Source of the DNA: Asparagopsis taxiformis
Lineage: Eukaryota; Rhodophyta; Florideophyceae; Bonnemaisoniales; Bonnemaisoniaceae
Direction of reading: 5' to 3'
Assembly: GCA_030407315.1 (NCBI GenBank)
Contig: JALQPE010000904.1
Span: 1 to 28,257, forward strand
Length of the DNA: 28,257 nucleotides
The notes beneath the pieces were generated by a model, which had not been told where the DNA came from, ran no database searches, and worked only from the letters and a program-made list of their open reading frames with translations. Both the position numbers and the translations under genes were made by a program. This document shows positions 7,373 through 15,061 of the stretch, piece after piece (positions within the stretch are counted from its first letter, which is position 1; each line of letters begins with the position of its first letter).

Positions 7373-9661
7373 ATGGCGGATACGCATTTCAGCAGTTTGT
7401 TTTCAACGGTTTGCGGCGATCAAGTGAGCGCGTCAGCGGAGTCGCGCGGACTCAAGCGCGGCGTCGATGTCAATTTGTTTGCGGACGTGGACGGTGCGGC
7501 TGTGCATATTGGGACGGCTTCGGTGAGCACTGCTGGTGGCGATGTTGGCCTTCCGCGCACGCTGCACAACCACAAGCTGCCGGAAACCGACGAGGCCGAC
7601 TATATCGTCGTGCGCAACATTGCGACTAAGGACAAGTTCAAGGACCTCCCGTTCCCGTACATGTTTGATGGCGCCGAGGGACCGCCGGAGACGATGGGTA
7701 GAGCATACGCTGCGGCGTTTTACCCTTGGGATACTCGAATGATGCGCCCCGCTGCGGAGGATGGCCCTAGCGACATTCGTACCCCTGCTGCAGCGTCAAA
7801 CTTCAACGCAGCGACGAACCAGGCCAGCTCGGGACGGATGCCCAGTACCGGTCCGGCAGGCGAAATCACTGGTTCGGGGGGTACGAAGCATCCAGCACGC
7901 TCCGTCCCGGTTTCGGGAGGCACGAAGCGCCCTGCTCGCTCTGCTAGAGCCTCCAGTGGAGGCACGAAGCACCCTGCTCGCTCCAACGTCACCGAAGCTA
8001 CTACGCAGGGCGTAACCGAGGTGGACGACGAACCGGAGGTGGCGGAAAGCATTCGTGAGCAGCAGGGGACGCAAATTACGGTGCCCAAGTTTGTGACGTC
8101 GGATTACGTCGGAGAAGGAGCGACTGTGTTGGTGAGGCAGCTAGTGGAACCGACCGTGACCCTTCGGGATGTGAAAGAAGACCACGTGGAGGACCTGCGC
8201 AACAATATGTTGGCTGTGGGGTATGTGAGCTCTTCGCGTATCACTGTGACGGTGCTGAGGTCGCAGAACACGCATCTGCCCGCCGACACGCATCTGTTCC
8301 AGAATGGCAAATTCCATGCCAATGCGAACGTGACCGTGATCGACGGACTGCATCGTCTCAATGCTATGCATAGCATTGCCGATGACTTCACGCGCCTCAC
8401 CCGTATGCACAGAACCAAGCTGCCACAGGACGCAAACCGCTTGCGCTGGGTTACTCAGCCTCTGGATGTGTACTACCTTCGCCGCAAGGACAACAGTGAT
8501 CTTCAGCCTCATGAGATCATCCACAAGAGTGCAGAGTCGAACCATACGACTGGGACGCAACTGACGGAACGCTCCCTGGTTCGAATCTTGTCGTCCATCC
8601 AGCAGTTCATCCGTACGATTGCTGTTGCAAATAACGTGGAAAACGCTGGCGACTTGCGTGAGTCTGATGTCATCCGAACATTGTTCGAGGCGCAGTTCAT
8701 GGGGATGATGAATTCAACGAACACGGCCCGGCGGTGGACGCGTTTGGCTATAGCAACGCTGAAGCATCCTGTTCTCGACGAAGTGTTGCGTGAGCTGAAC
8801 AATTCCGAGCGCCGCAACGAGATTGGGATAACGCACCTGGACCACAAGATAGTGCGCGAGTTGCTGGAAGAAAACTTTGTCTTCGTCTTGCGTGGTCTTT
8901 CGGAGTACTTGAACCCTGCTCATGGTGGACGTCCGGATGGACGCTTTGACGTGAACGACTTCTATACATACGTCCGTCGCGTGACTGCAATAGCAAATTC
9001 TCTGTACGCTGCGTTTGGGCGCCCAAAGAGTATTATGCGCAAGTCATTTCTGAGCACAGAGATGGCAATTGGGTCGGTTAAGCAGCCGAAGGAGTTGCAA
9101 TGGCATCTCACCAATGCCATTGCAATGTATAGAGGGGACGACCGGAGCAGTGAGGTTCGAATGCGACGGAGAACCACGCGTTTACAGGATTTGGAAACGA
9201 ACTTGAAAGAGTTTTTCAATCCGACATTGAAGAAGAAGACTAAGGCTCGACGCAAACGCCGCCCTTCTGCTGCCAATGTGAGACTCACTCACAAGAAGCA
9301 GCGGAATGTCGAACATGAGCCTGCTTCGCATGGCATCCGCCGCCGTTCACAGCGACTTCGCTCGACGGGGAGCACACGCCTCGAGGAAGAAGAGCCGGTT
9401 GTGGTACAACAATCCGCCGGGGAAGAAGAGCAGGCCGTTGTTGATAAACCCACGATCAACAACAAGCCACTGTTTCCGGTGATGAGGGTGACGAAGACTC
9501 CGCCCGTTCCCCCGATTCTGCCGTTGAGATTGTCCCCCAAGATAACCAACGTGCTGGTGCGACTCCCTCCAACCAAGAATCTGTCCATACCGCTTCGGAC
9601 GAGGAAGAAAAAAACAGTGCAGATGAGGGCCATGTCAAAAGCAAGGGGGTCCGCGAAGTGA
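7373..9661 (+). CDS. ParB/Srx-like domain protein
   Basis: The start is placed at ATG 7373 because of its strong context (AACAACCATGG); an in-frame ATG at 7229 lies in leader-like sequence. From 7373 the product is about 762 residues. The first 240 are mostly disordered and include three GGTKHPARS-like repeats. A ParB/sulfiredoxin-like region spans about 262-400, with the conserved pocket motif VIDGLHRLNAM at 322-332 (Gly325, His327, Arg328). In ParB proteins this motif binds or hydrolyses nucleotide (CTP in bacterial ParB); in phages and plasmids such domains often accompany DNA methyltransferases. A basic stretch near 620-632 (KKKTKARRKRRPS) may be a nuclear signal. The last 60 residues look unnatural, while another frame there continues into the dioxygenase. 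A ParB-dioxygenase fusion broken by a small indel near 9448-9475 is likely. DNA binding to the palindromic repeats is a hypothesis. Confidence 0.7.
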   Translation: MADTHFSSLFSTVCGDQVSASAESRGLKRGVDVNLFADVDGAAVHIGTASVSTAGGDVGLPRTLHNHKLPETDEADYIVVRNIATKDKFKDLPFPYMFDGAEGPPETMGRAYAAAFYPWDTRMMRPAAEDGPSDIRTPAAASNFNAATNQASSGRMPSTGPAGEITGSGGTKHPARSVPVSGGTKRPARSARASSGGTKHPARSNVTEATTQGVTEVDDEPEVAESIREQQGTQITVPKFVTSDYVGEGATVLVRQLVEPTVTLRDVKEDHVEDLRNNMLAVGYVSSSRITVTVLRSQNTHLPADTHLFQNGKFHANANVTVIDGLHRLNAMHSIADDFTRLTRMHRTKLPQDANRLRWVTQPLDVYYLRRKDNSDLQPHEIIHKSAESNHTTGTQLTERSLVRILSSIQQFIRTIAVANNVENAGDLRESDVIRTLFEAQFMGMMNSTNTARRWTRLAIATLKHPVLDEVLRELNNSERRNEIGITHLDHKIVRELLEENFVFVLRGLSEYLNPAHGGRPDGRFDVNDFYTYVRRVTAIANSLYAAFGRPKSIMRKSFLSTEMAIGSVKQPKELQWHLTNAIAMYRGDDRSSEVRMRRRTTRLQDLETNLKEFFNPTLKKKTKARRKRRPSAANVRLTHKKQRNVEHEPASHGIRRRSQRLRSTGSTRLEEEEPVVVQQSAGEEEQAVVDKPTINNKPLFPVMRVTKTPPVPPILPLRLSPKITNVLVRLPPTKNLSIPLRTRKKKTVQMRAMSKARGSAK
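7871..7984 (+). repeat. In-frame short repeats in the ParB-like gene
   Basis: Three degenerate copies encode GGTKHPARS, GGTKRPARS and GGTKHPARS, separated by short Ser/Val or Ala-rich linkers. The Lys/Arg-Pro pattern is basic and could contact DNA, but it is not a recognised motif. Confidence 0.6.
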
Positions 9662-11328
9662 CAATTACACTCACTGTTCCGGAAGGATTCGAAGTCGATG
9701 AAGACGGTTACATCGTTCGTGACTCTCCATCTGAACACGACCTCCTGTTCGACGACCGTATGCCATCTCTTCCTGACGATTTCGAAGTCAAAGACCGAGC
9801 CGAAGGGCATCATCTGGCGCAGCGTCCCGCGGACGTCATCGCATCGGTGAGGGTTGGCTGTCTGTCTCCGATTGAGCTCAGGTTGTTATTGGAGAGTGTG
9901 GAAATCGATGAGGAGGGCAGAGAGGTGAGGTATTTGAAGCAAGTGGCGATGGACCCTGTGTTTGAGGGGCTGCATATTCCGGAACAACATTGGGCTCGTC
10001 ATCTTGTTTTCGAGATCGAGACCATCTATCCGATGTTTTTCGCAGCGTGGAAGATGGCTGCCAAGGCGATGTGTGAGCCTACATCGACGTTTCTACCCTC
10101 GAGGCTGGACTTCGCCCAGGTTGCGCGAATGTCTACAAGCTGGAAGGATTCGTATGAGGCCGGCACTGGTATGGCGTACTTCCACAATTGCCGAACGGAA
10201 ATCAACGAGCGAGGGTATACGGTGATGCACAATTTCGCGGATGTAAGCTACCTCGATGCGTCGGACAAGTTCCCATTTGACTTGGGTCTCATGGAAGAAA
10301 TTCCTAACCAGGAATTGTTTCGGTACTTCTTGGGAACATGGGAGGGGGAGCAGGTGCACAAGGACCCTGGGAACCGGCAGCTGTGGAGTCCCATTGTCAA
10401 TACGGGGGACGATGAAACAGATGAGAAGAACCGGAATGAGGGGAGGGCTCGCTTCACGTCTACGCGCCACTGCCTGGTTGACTATGCCGAGAACGACGAG
10501 TCGCGTACCGACCGGTTCAAGTTTGTGACGCGGCGAGCCCTGCTGGATGTGTGGTTGGGAATCCTTGTCCGGCTGATAGGGCTGGAGGAGTGCGGTTTAC
10601 CGGGAGAAAAACTTGTCATGCCGGCATCTGGGGGACGGTTTTTGATAACAGGAAAGGGGTGTCCTCGGCAGGTCCCACACAATGATTTCCCTGTTCCTCC
10701 TCGCGACCGCAAAGATCAACTTCCGGGTTACTTTGTTATTGCCAACGGAGATGACCCATTCCCTATCTGGGTGTGTCCAGGGTCCCACAAGTACGTCTTT
10801 TCCAAAGCGCTGGAATTAGATATGTACGCCAAGACGATGAAGCTGAAGAAGTTAATCGTTCCGCCACGTTCAGTCTTCATCGGTCACGGCCATGTACAAC
10901 ATGCCGGGGCAGGGCATGTCGACAGAGTTGTGTCACACACGACAACGAGGTATCACACGTATTTCAGGAATGCGTCGTATCCGATTCCCGACAATGTTTC
11001 GTTTGGTTTCATCAGGCGGTTGGGATTCGAAGAAGAAGTAATCGCCAATGCTCCGCGCCGGTCTGCCAGGCAAAGTCAACCGGCACCTGTCAATGTTCGC
11101 CACAAGACAGTTGTTCCCATCCCGGTCAAGAAAGATCGTAGGCCGAAGACAGGGCAGCTCGGAATCATGCGGATGAAGACGACAGAAGCTCCCAAGAAGA
11201 GAACCCTCACACTGGGTGAAGAATTCATCTTGAGCAGATCAACTCCACGGTTGCCGATAACGCCTATTCTGCCGGGAGATCCTGAATATGATGAGGACGA
11301 AGACGAAGAACAATTTTCCGACGGCTAG
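9658..11328 (+). CDS. 2-oxoglutarate/Fe(II) dioxygenase-like protein
   Basis: The frame has no ATG at its 5' end. It is open from 9448, overlapping the end of the ParB-like frame, and its first residues there are acidic and disordered (GDEGDEDSARSPDS), so it may be the C-terminal part of a ParB fusion. Counting from the GTG at 9658, the candidate metal site is HND at 341-343 plus a distal His at 412 or 415 (GHGHVQHAG), and Arg431 is a candidate 2-oxoglutarate contact. The HxD...H...R order and spacing resemble AlkB/TET/phytanoyl-type oxygenases. The C-terminal 100 residues are basic, then acidic and disordered. The substrate is unknown. Next to a DNA methyltransferase, demethylation of DNA or histones is attractive but inferred. 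The first Met is near residue 35. Confidence 0.6.
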   Translation: MTITLTVPEGFEVDEDGYIVRDSPSEHDLLFDDRMPSLPDDFEVKDRAEGHHLAQRPADVIASVRVGCLSPIELRLLLESVEIDEEGREVRYLKQVAMDPVFEGLHIPEQHWARHLVFEIETIYPMFFAAWKMAAKAMCEPTSTFLPSRLDFAQVARMSTSWKDSYEAGTGMAYFHNCRTEINERGYTVMHNFADVSYLDASDKFPFDLGLMEEIPNQELFRYFLGTWEGEQVHKDPGNRQLWSPIVNTGDDETDEKNRNEGRARFTSTRHCLVDYAENDESRTDRFKFVTRRALLDVWLGILVRLIGLEECGLPGEKLVMPASGGRFLITGKGCPRQVPHNDFPVPPRDRKDQLPGYFVIANGDDPFPIWVCPGSHKYVFSKALELDMYAKTMKLKKLIVPPRSVFIGHGHVQHAGAGHVDRVVSHTTTRYHTYFRNASYPIPDNVSFGFIRRLGFEEEVIANAPRRSARQSQPAPVNVRHKTVVPIPVKKDRRPKTGQLGIMRMKTTEAPKKRTLTLGEEFILSRSTPRLPITPILPGDPEYDEDEDEEQFSDG

Positions 11329-11606
11329 ATAGCTTAACAACTACTACTTTGGTAAACAATTATCGAGAATATAATCATCTCCTTTATCACTTTCAATCTA
11401 TGAACCTAGTATAATGTACTTCCGTTCCATGCTTTCAAACTAGATTGTCCATTCCCTCGTGGGTTGGATCATGATTTCCAGGACGATTCCCTCACATCTC
11501 TAGACTCGATGGTCTATGGTAGAAATAGCAGAACAATTGGGTTTGTACGTGCTTCATCGCCTACTTGCTTCCGGTAATGTGTGGACGTGCACGATACACG
11601 ATCAAC
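11329..11606. other. 3' region of the dioxygenase gene
   Basis: AT-rich after the TAG stop, without a clear AATAAA and without a gene that I can support. It leads into palindromic repeat 4. Confidence 0.5.
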
Positions 11607-11806
11607 CTGAAATGGACGTCCGGTGGATGTCCAGCTCAGATGCATTGCTGGCCAGACCAGAAATTCTACAATTTCGGGCACAAAAAAACATTGCAAAAAA
11701 CATTGATTTGGGCGGTCGATTGTGCCGTACGGCACACCCCCATCTCAAAAACATGTTCACATGTGCATGTTTTTGAGAATAGCCCAAATTTTAATTCAAA
11801 TCAGGG
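11607..11806 (+). repeat. Palindromic repeat 4
   Basis: Consensus copy downstream of the dioxygenase gene with GGACGTCC/GGATGTCC, GTGCCGTACGGCAC and the CTCAAAAACATG hairpin. It is followed by a GC-rich spacer (GGCCACAACGGCC). Confidence 0.9.
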
Positions 11807-11998
11807 TGTCTAATTTGGCCACAACGGCCCCAGGAACCGGAGCCCGCCGCCCCGATCGGGGGCTATCACTGGCGTCTGTAAGCACCAACTGTAAGGCTAA
11901 ATGGCGCCTAACGACGGGTCGATTTCAGGCTCAACACGTCAGGGACAGGTCTTGGTCCTTGTTCCATCATGGTCCCGCCTCACTCTCTCACGACCAAC

Positions 11999-12198
11999 CT
12001 GAAATGGACGTCCGGTGGATGTCCAGCTCGATTGCACTGCTGGCCAGCCCAGAAATTCTAAAATTTCGGGCACAAAAAATCTTGCAAAAATCAACGATTT
12101 GGGCGGGTCGATTGTGCCGTACGGCACACCCCCATCTCAAAAACATGTTCACATGTGCATGTTTTTGAGAATAGCCCAAATTTTAATTCAAATCAGGG
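11999..12198 (+). repeat. Palindromic repeat 5
   Basis: Consensus copy about 390 bases after repeat 4, giving a tandem unit of repeat plus spacer. The spacer after it contains its own direct duplication of about 65 bases (12231-12355). Confidence 0.9.
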
Positions 12199-12450
12199 TG
12201 TCTAATTTGGCCACAACGGCCCCAGGAACCGGAGCCGCCGCCCCGATCGGGGGCTATCACTGGCGTCTGTAAGCACCAACTGTAAGCCGGAACCGGCCGC
12301 CGCCCCGATCGGGGCTATCACTGGCTTCTATAAGCACCAACTGTAAGGCAAAATCGCGTCTCACGACGGGTCGATTTCAGGCTCAATACGCCAGGGACAG
12401 GTCTTGGTCCTTGTTTCATCATGGTCCCGCCCCACTCTCTCACGACCAAC

Positions 12451-12520
12451 CTGAAATGGACGTCCGGTGGATGTCCAGCTCGATTGCACTGCTGGCCAGC
12501 CCAGAAATTCTAAAATTTCC
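12451..12520 (+). repeat. Palindromic repeat 6, truncated
   Basis: Only the first 70 bases (GGACGTCC/GGATGTCC and GAAATTCTAAAATTTC) are present. The GTGCCGTACGGCAC palindrome and the long hairpin are missing and the sequence changes to an unrelated stretch. Confidence 0.85.
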
Positions 12521-13944
12521 GAAAAATCAATTTGGTGACCCAACATCTCCTGTGCCGAAAATTCCCGCAGTCACTTCCGATATACTATATCGTAGTAGTA
12601 GTAGTAGTCTAGACGTGTTTCGCACTTGTACGCATCAGGGAAGGCTGCACGGAAGGTTGAGACTACGCTACTTGTGTACCGCGTCGTCTGAAATAGCGAG
12701 TAGTGTTTGTTGTATAGTTGTGGAGTATGCGTCTGGTGGTTTGTAAAGCTTGCAGAACGGGATAGGGATGTGGGTGGCCCTATTTTATGAATACATGAGT
12801 ACCAATATTCAGGGTTGACAAAGCGGAAAGTCATAGGCTCGTACATGTTTGAGATTGCATAGTGGAGAAAATATTTACATCGAAATTTACATGGAGCAGA
12901 TGGAGGTTTTAAGGATGAGGTATGAGAGGAAGAAAATTGTTCTGTGGTATGAGGATGTGTTCTGTGGGGGGATGGAATCTATGGATGGTACAGGGGGAGG
13001 TGGAAATGTACGGAGTGCGGGTTTAGATTGGAGTGTGATTCGGAGAGGAGTGCCGACGAGCATATTATGGGGATTGGGGAGACGCTGCGGGGTGTTGGGG
13101 TAGTGAGAGTGGAGGAGGTGTTTAGGTGGGGCCGTAGGAGGGTGCGGTTGAAGGCGCCGAGAGGAAGGGGTTTTTAGGAAAGTGAGGAAAAAGAGGCGGG
13201 AAGGGGGGTGGCGTCTGTTCTGGCTATGGTGAGTGGGGATGTGATGGAGAAGAAGGGGTTATTGTATTTGGGGAGGGAGGGGAGTGAGAGGATGGGTGCG
13301 AAGTGGGGGGTTCATATGTGGTTCAGAGCGGGGGGGGGTTTCTGGGGAGACGGCGGGGGAGCGGGAGCGTGGGCCGGTGGTGGTGCTGTATACGGTATCG
13401 AAGATGTGGATGGCGTGGGGGGCATGGAGCAGCTGAGGGAGGGAGGGGTGGAGCAGGTTGGGTACGGGATGGGAGTGAGAGGTTTTCGAAGAGTAAGCTG
13501 CAGGGGAAGTTTGTGGAGAGGGCGAAGGAGAGGGGTTGAAGGTAGAGGAGAGAGGGTATTGAAGAACAATACGTTGCAAAGGTGATGGGGGAGAGCATGG
13601 TCGAGGAGATAGGGGGTGTTTTTCGCTATTCTGAGGTAGTATGAGGACTGGTTATACGAAATCTGTACAGTAGAGCAGAAAAGTAGGTATGGAATGGAGG
13701 TGTGCACCGTGGAAGCGGGGATAGGTAGCTGAAAATGCGTGCTAGAGTGGTATTGGGGGTGTTTGAGGTACAGTACGGGGGAGGTGAGCACCAACTGGAA
13801 GGGGGTGTGAGCGAGAGGATGAAAAAATTAAAGACGAAATGGGAGTCGACCGACAAGGAAAAATAGAGTGGTCGCCGTGATGGATGCGGACATCCATGTC
13901 GAGCACGGCGGCAGAAATTTCTGGGGTCGAAATTTTTGAATTTC
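12521..13944. other. Purine-skewed spacer before the right terminus
   Basis: No gene is supported. From about 12880 to 13620 the plus strand is very rich in G and poor in C, with many GGGG runs; the open frames there are compositional (Gly/Arg/Trp on plus, Pro/Ser/Thr/His on minus). A short TAG/GTAG run lies at 12592-12608. Near 13915 an AGAAATTTCTGG block resembles part of the palindromic repeat. Confidence 0.55.
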
Positions 13945-14154
13945 TGAACCGGCGCCCGTCCTAGGTGGACATAGACATGGCGGAAGTCCATCCCGAGGGG
14001 GACATCCGTGGTACTAGGAACAATGAATGTCGCCCTAGTAATACTAGACGTACTAGACCGCATGGACGTCCGGTTCTAGGCGGACATCCAAAAATACTGG
14101 AGAACATGGACGTCCGCCTAGTAATACTAGGTGTACTAGAGGTTGTGGACGTCC
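13945..14154. repeat. Subterminal repeats, dioxygenase-side end
   Basis: Repeated GGACGTCCG / CTAGTAATACTAG / GTACTAGA blocks, for example near 14031-14060 and 14107-14140, point toward the terminus. Blocks of the same vocabulary lie at the other end (22651-22841). Arrays of short subterminal repeats are typical of CACTA-type elements, where element-encoded proteins bind them. Confidence 0.7.
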
Positions 14155-14179
14155 GCGTCCATTTCCGAGAACACAGACG
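14155..14179. repeat. Terminal inverted repeat, dioxygenase-side end of copy A
   Basis: Read inward from 14179 the end begins CGTCTGTGTTCTCGGAAATG and continues with GACGC. The end at 22866 matches 23 of 25 positions. Directly outside lies GA followed by SET gene sequence (CCCGCGG), consistent with a 2-bp target duplication GA/TC. Confidence 0.75.
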
Positions 14180-14401
14180 GACCCGCGGTATTTGCGAGGT
14201 GAGGACACTCCGGCGGAAGACACCAGGCGGATGGCCAACGTCGAGTTTGTCGAGAACTACAGCAGCGGTTCGACGGGGAAGAAGCTCAAGGCGAAGGACC
14301 TAGAAAATCCGAAGATCATTGTAGTACGTGCAATCCGCGATATCCGTCCAGGGCAGGAGCTCTACGTTCATTATGGGACAGCGTTTAGAGCATGGAATTA
14401 G
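14180..14401 (+). pseudogene. SET gene 3' fragment of copy E, cut by copy A
   Basis: Encodes the last 70 or so residues of the SET protein (RGEDTPAED, MANVEF, RPGQELYVHYG) up to the TAG stop at 14399-14401. The fragment begins in the Asp codon of the FIND motif, where the terminus of copy A joins. The N-terminal part and MTase of this copy are not in the window. The remaining sequence is essentially identical to copy A. Confidence 0.85.
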
Positions 14402-14432
14402 GGTCACGAAAGATGTTTTCATTTCGACTACA

Positions 14433-14438
14433 AATAAA
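14433..14438 (+). terminator. Candidate poly(A) signal after the SET fragment
   Basis: AATAAA about 32 bases past the SET stop, the counterpart of the signal at 2865-2870. Confidence 0.45.
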
Positions 14439-14627
14439 GCTACGTTCCAGAGTTGAATTATATCATATAATGCAGCATGTCCAGCCACCATTAGTCCAGG
14501 GTGAAACCTATTGAGCAGTACTCGCCTGTCAAAAAACAATCGTTCACACTCTAGGTGCACTTCGTCCGAGCAGTGAACCTGACTGCTTGGTTGCTGTTAT
14601 GCGTGCAGATGCAAAATACACGACCAA

Positions 14628-14829
14628 GTTGAAATGGACGCCCGGTGGATGTCCAGCTCAGTTGCATTGCTGTCCAGCCCAGAAATTCTACAACTCAGGG
14701 CAGAAAAAAATATTGCAAAAAACATCGATTTCAGCGGGTCGATTGTGCCGTACGGCACACCCCCATCTCAAAAACATGTTCACATGTGCATGTTTTTGAG
14801 AATAGCCCAAATTTTAATTCAAATCAGGA
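14628..14829 (+). repeat. Palindromic repeat 7
   Basis: Copy E counterpart of repeat 1, between the SET end and the coiled-coil gene start. It carries GTGCCGTACGGCAC and the long hairpin, with GGACGCCC in place of GGACGTCC at the 5' edge. It is flanked by gene-free sequence (14402-14627 and 14830-15061). Confidence 0.9.
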
Positions 14830-15061
14830 CGTCTTCCGGACATAAGGGTGCTCGCGGCCTAGCTCGACAGCTGTAATTGTACCTCATTAAATACTGTTGA
14901 TGACTGCCTACCGTATACAATCTGGGCTGTTGGCGTATTCTCCGGTACTTGACCTGACCTGAACGTTCATCGCAGACCGTTGTGGTTACCGACACTATAC
15001 AGCAATCTTTTTTGTATCTCGTGCAACTCAATCCTTCCATCGCTTCCGGGAAGGCTTCATT

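Larger units (their letters stand above)
1..14179 (+). mobile_element. Copy A of a giant Plavaka-type transposon (left end outside window)
   Basis: This is the longest copy of the family seen here. It carries the coiled-coil gene, the MTase-SET gene, the ParB-like gene and the dioxygenase gene, and ends at 14179 with CACAGACG. The right end has a 25-bp terminal inverted repeat and subterminal repeats that match, in inverted sense, the end of copy E at 22866. Its transposase gene should lie left of base 1, because in copy E that gene sits tail-to-tail with the coiled-coil gene. Distance from the SET junction site (about 3122) to the end is about 11.06 kb. The boundary is read directly by comparing the copies; the single-element interpretation is inferred. 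Confidence 0.75.

Noticed and set aside
13208..13794. Gly/Arg-rich plus-strand and Pro/Ser-rich minus-strand frames up to 160 residues
   Set aside because: The G-rich skew removes stop codons. Residues are low-complexity and no family features are visible.
1..14179. Phage, plasmid or giant-virus origin because of the ParB plus DPPYN MTase pairing and SET domain
   Set aside because: Plavaka transposase, terminal inverted repeats, subterminal arrays and absence of structural or replication genes point to a eukaryotic DNA transposon. Capture of single genes from such sources remains possible.
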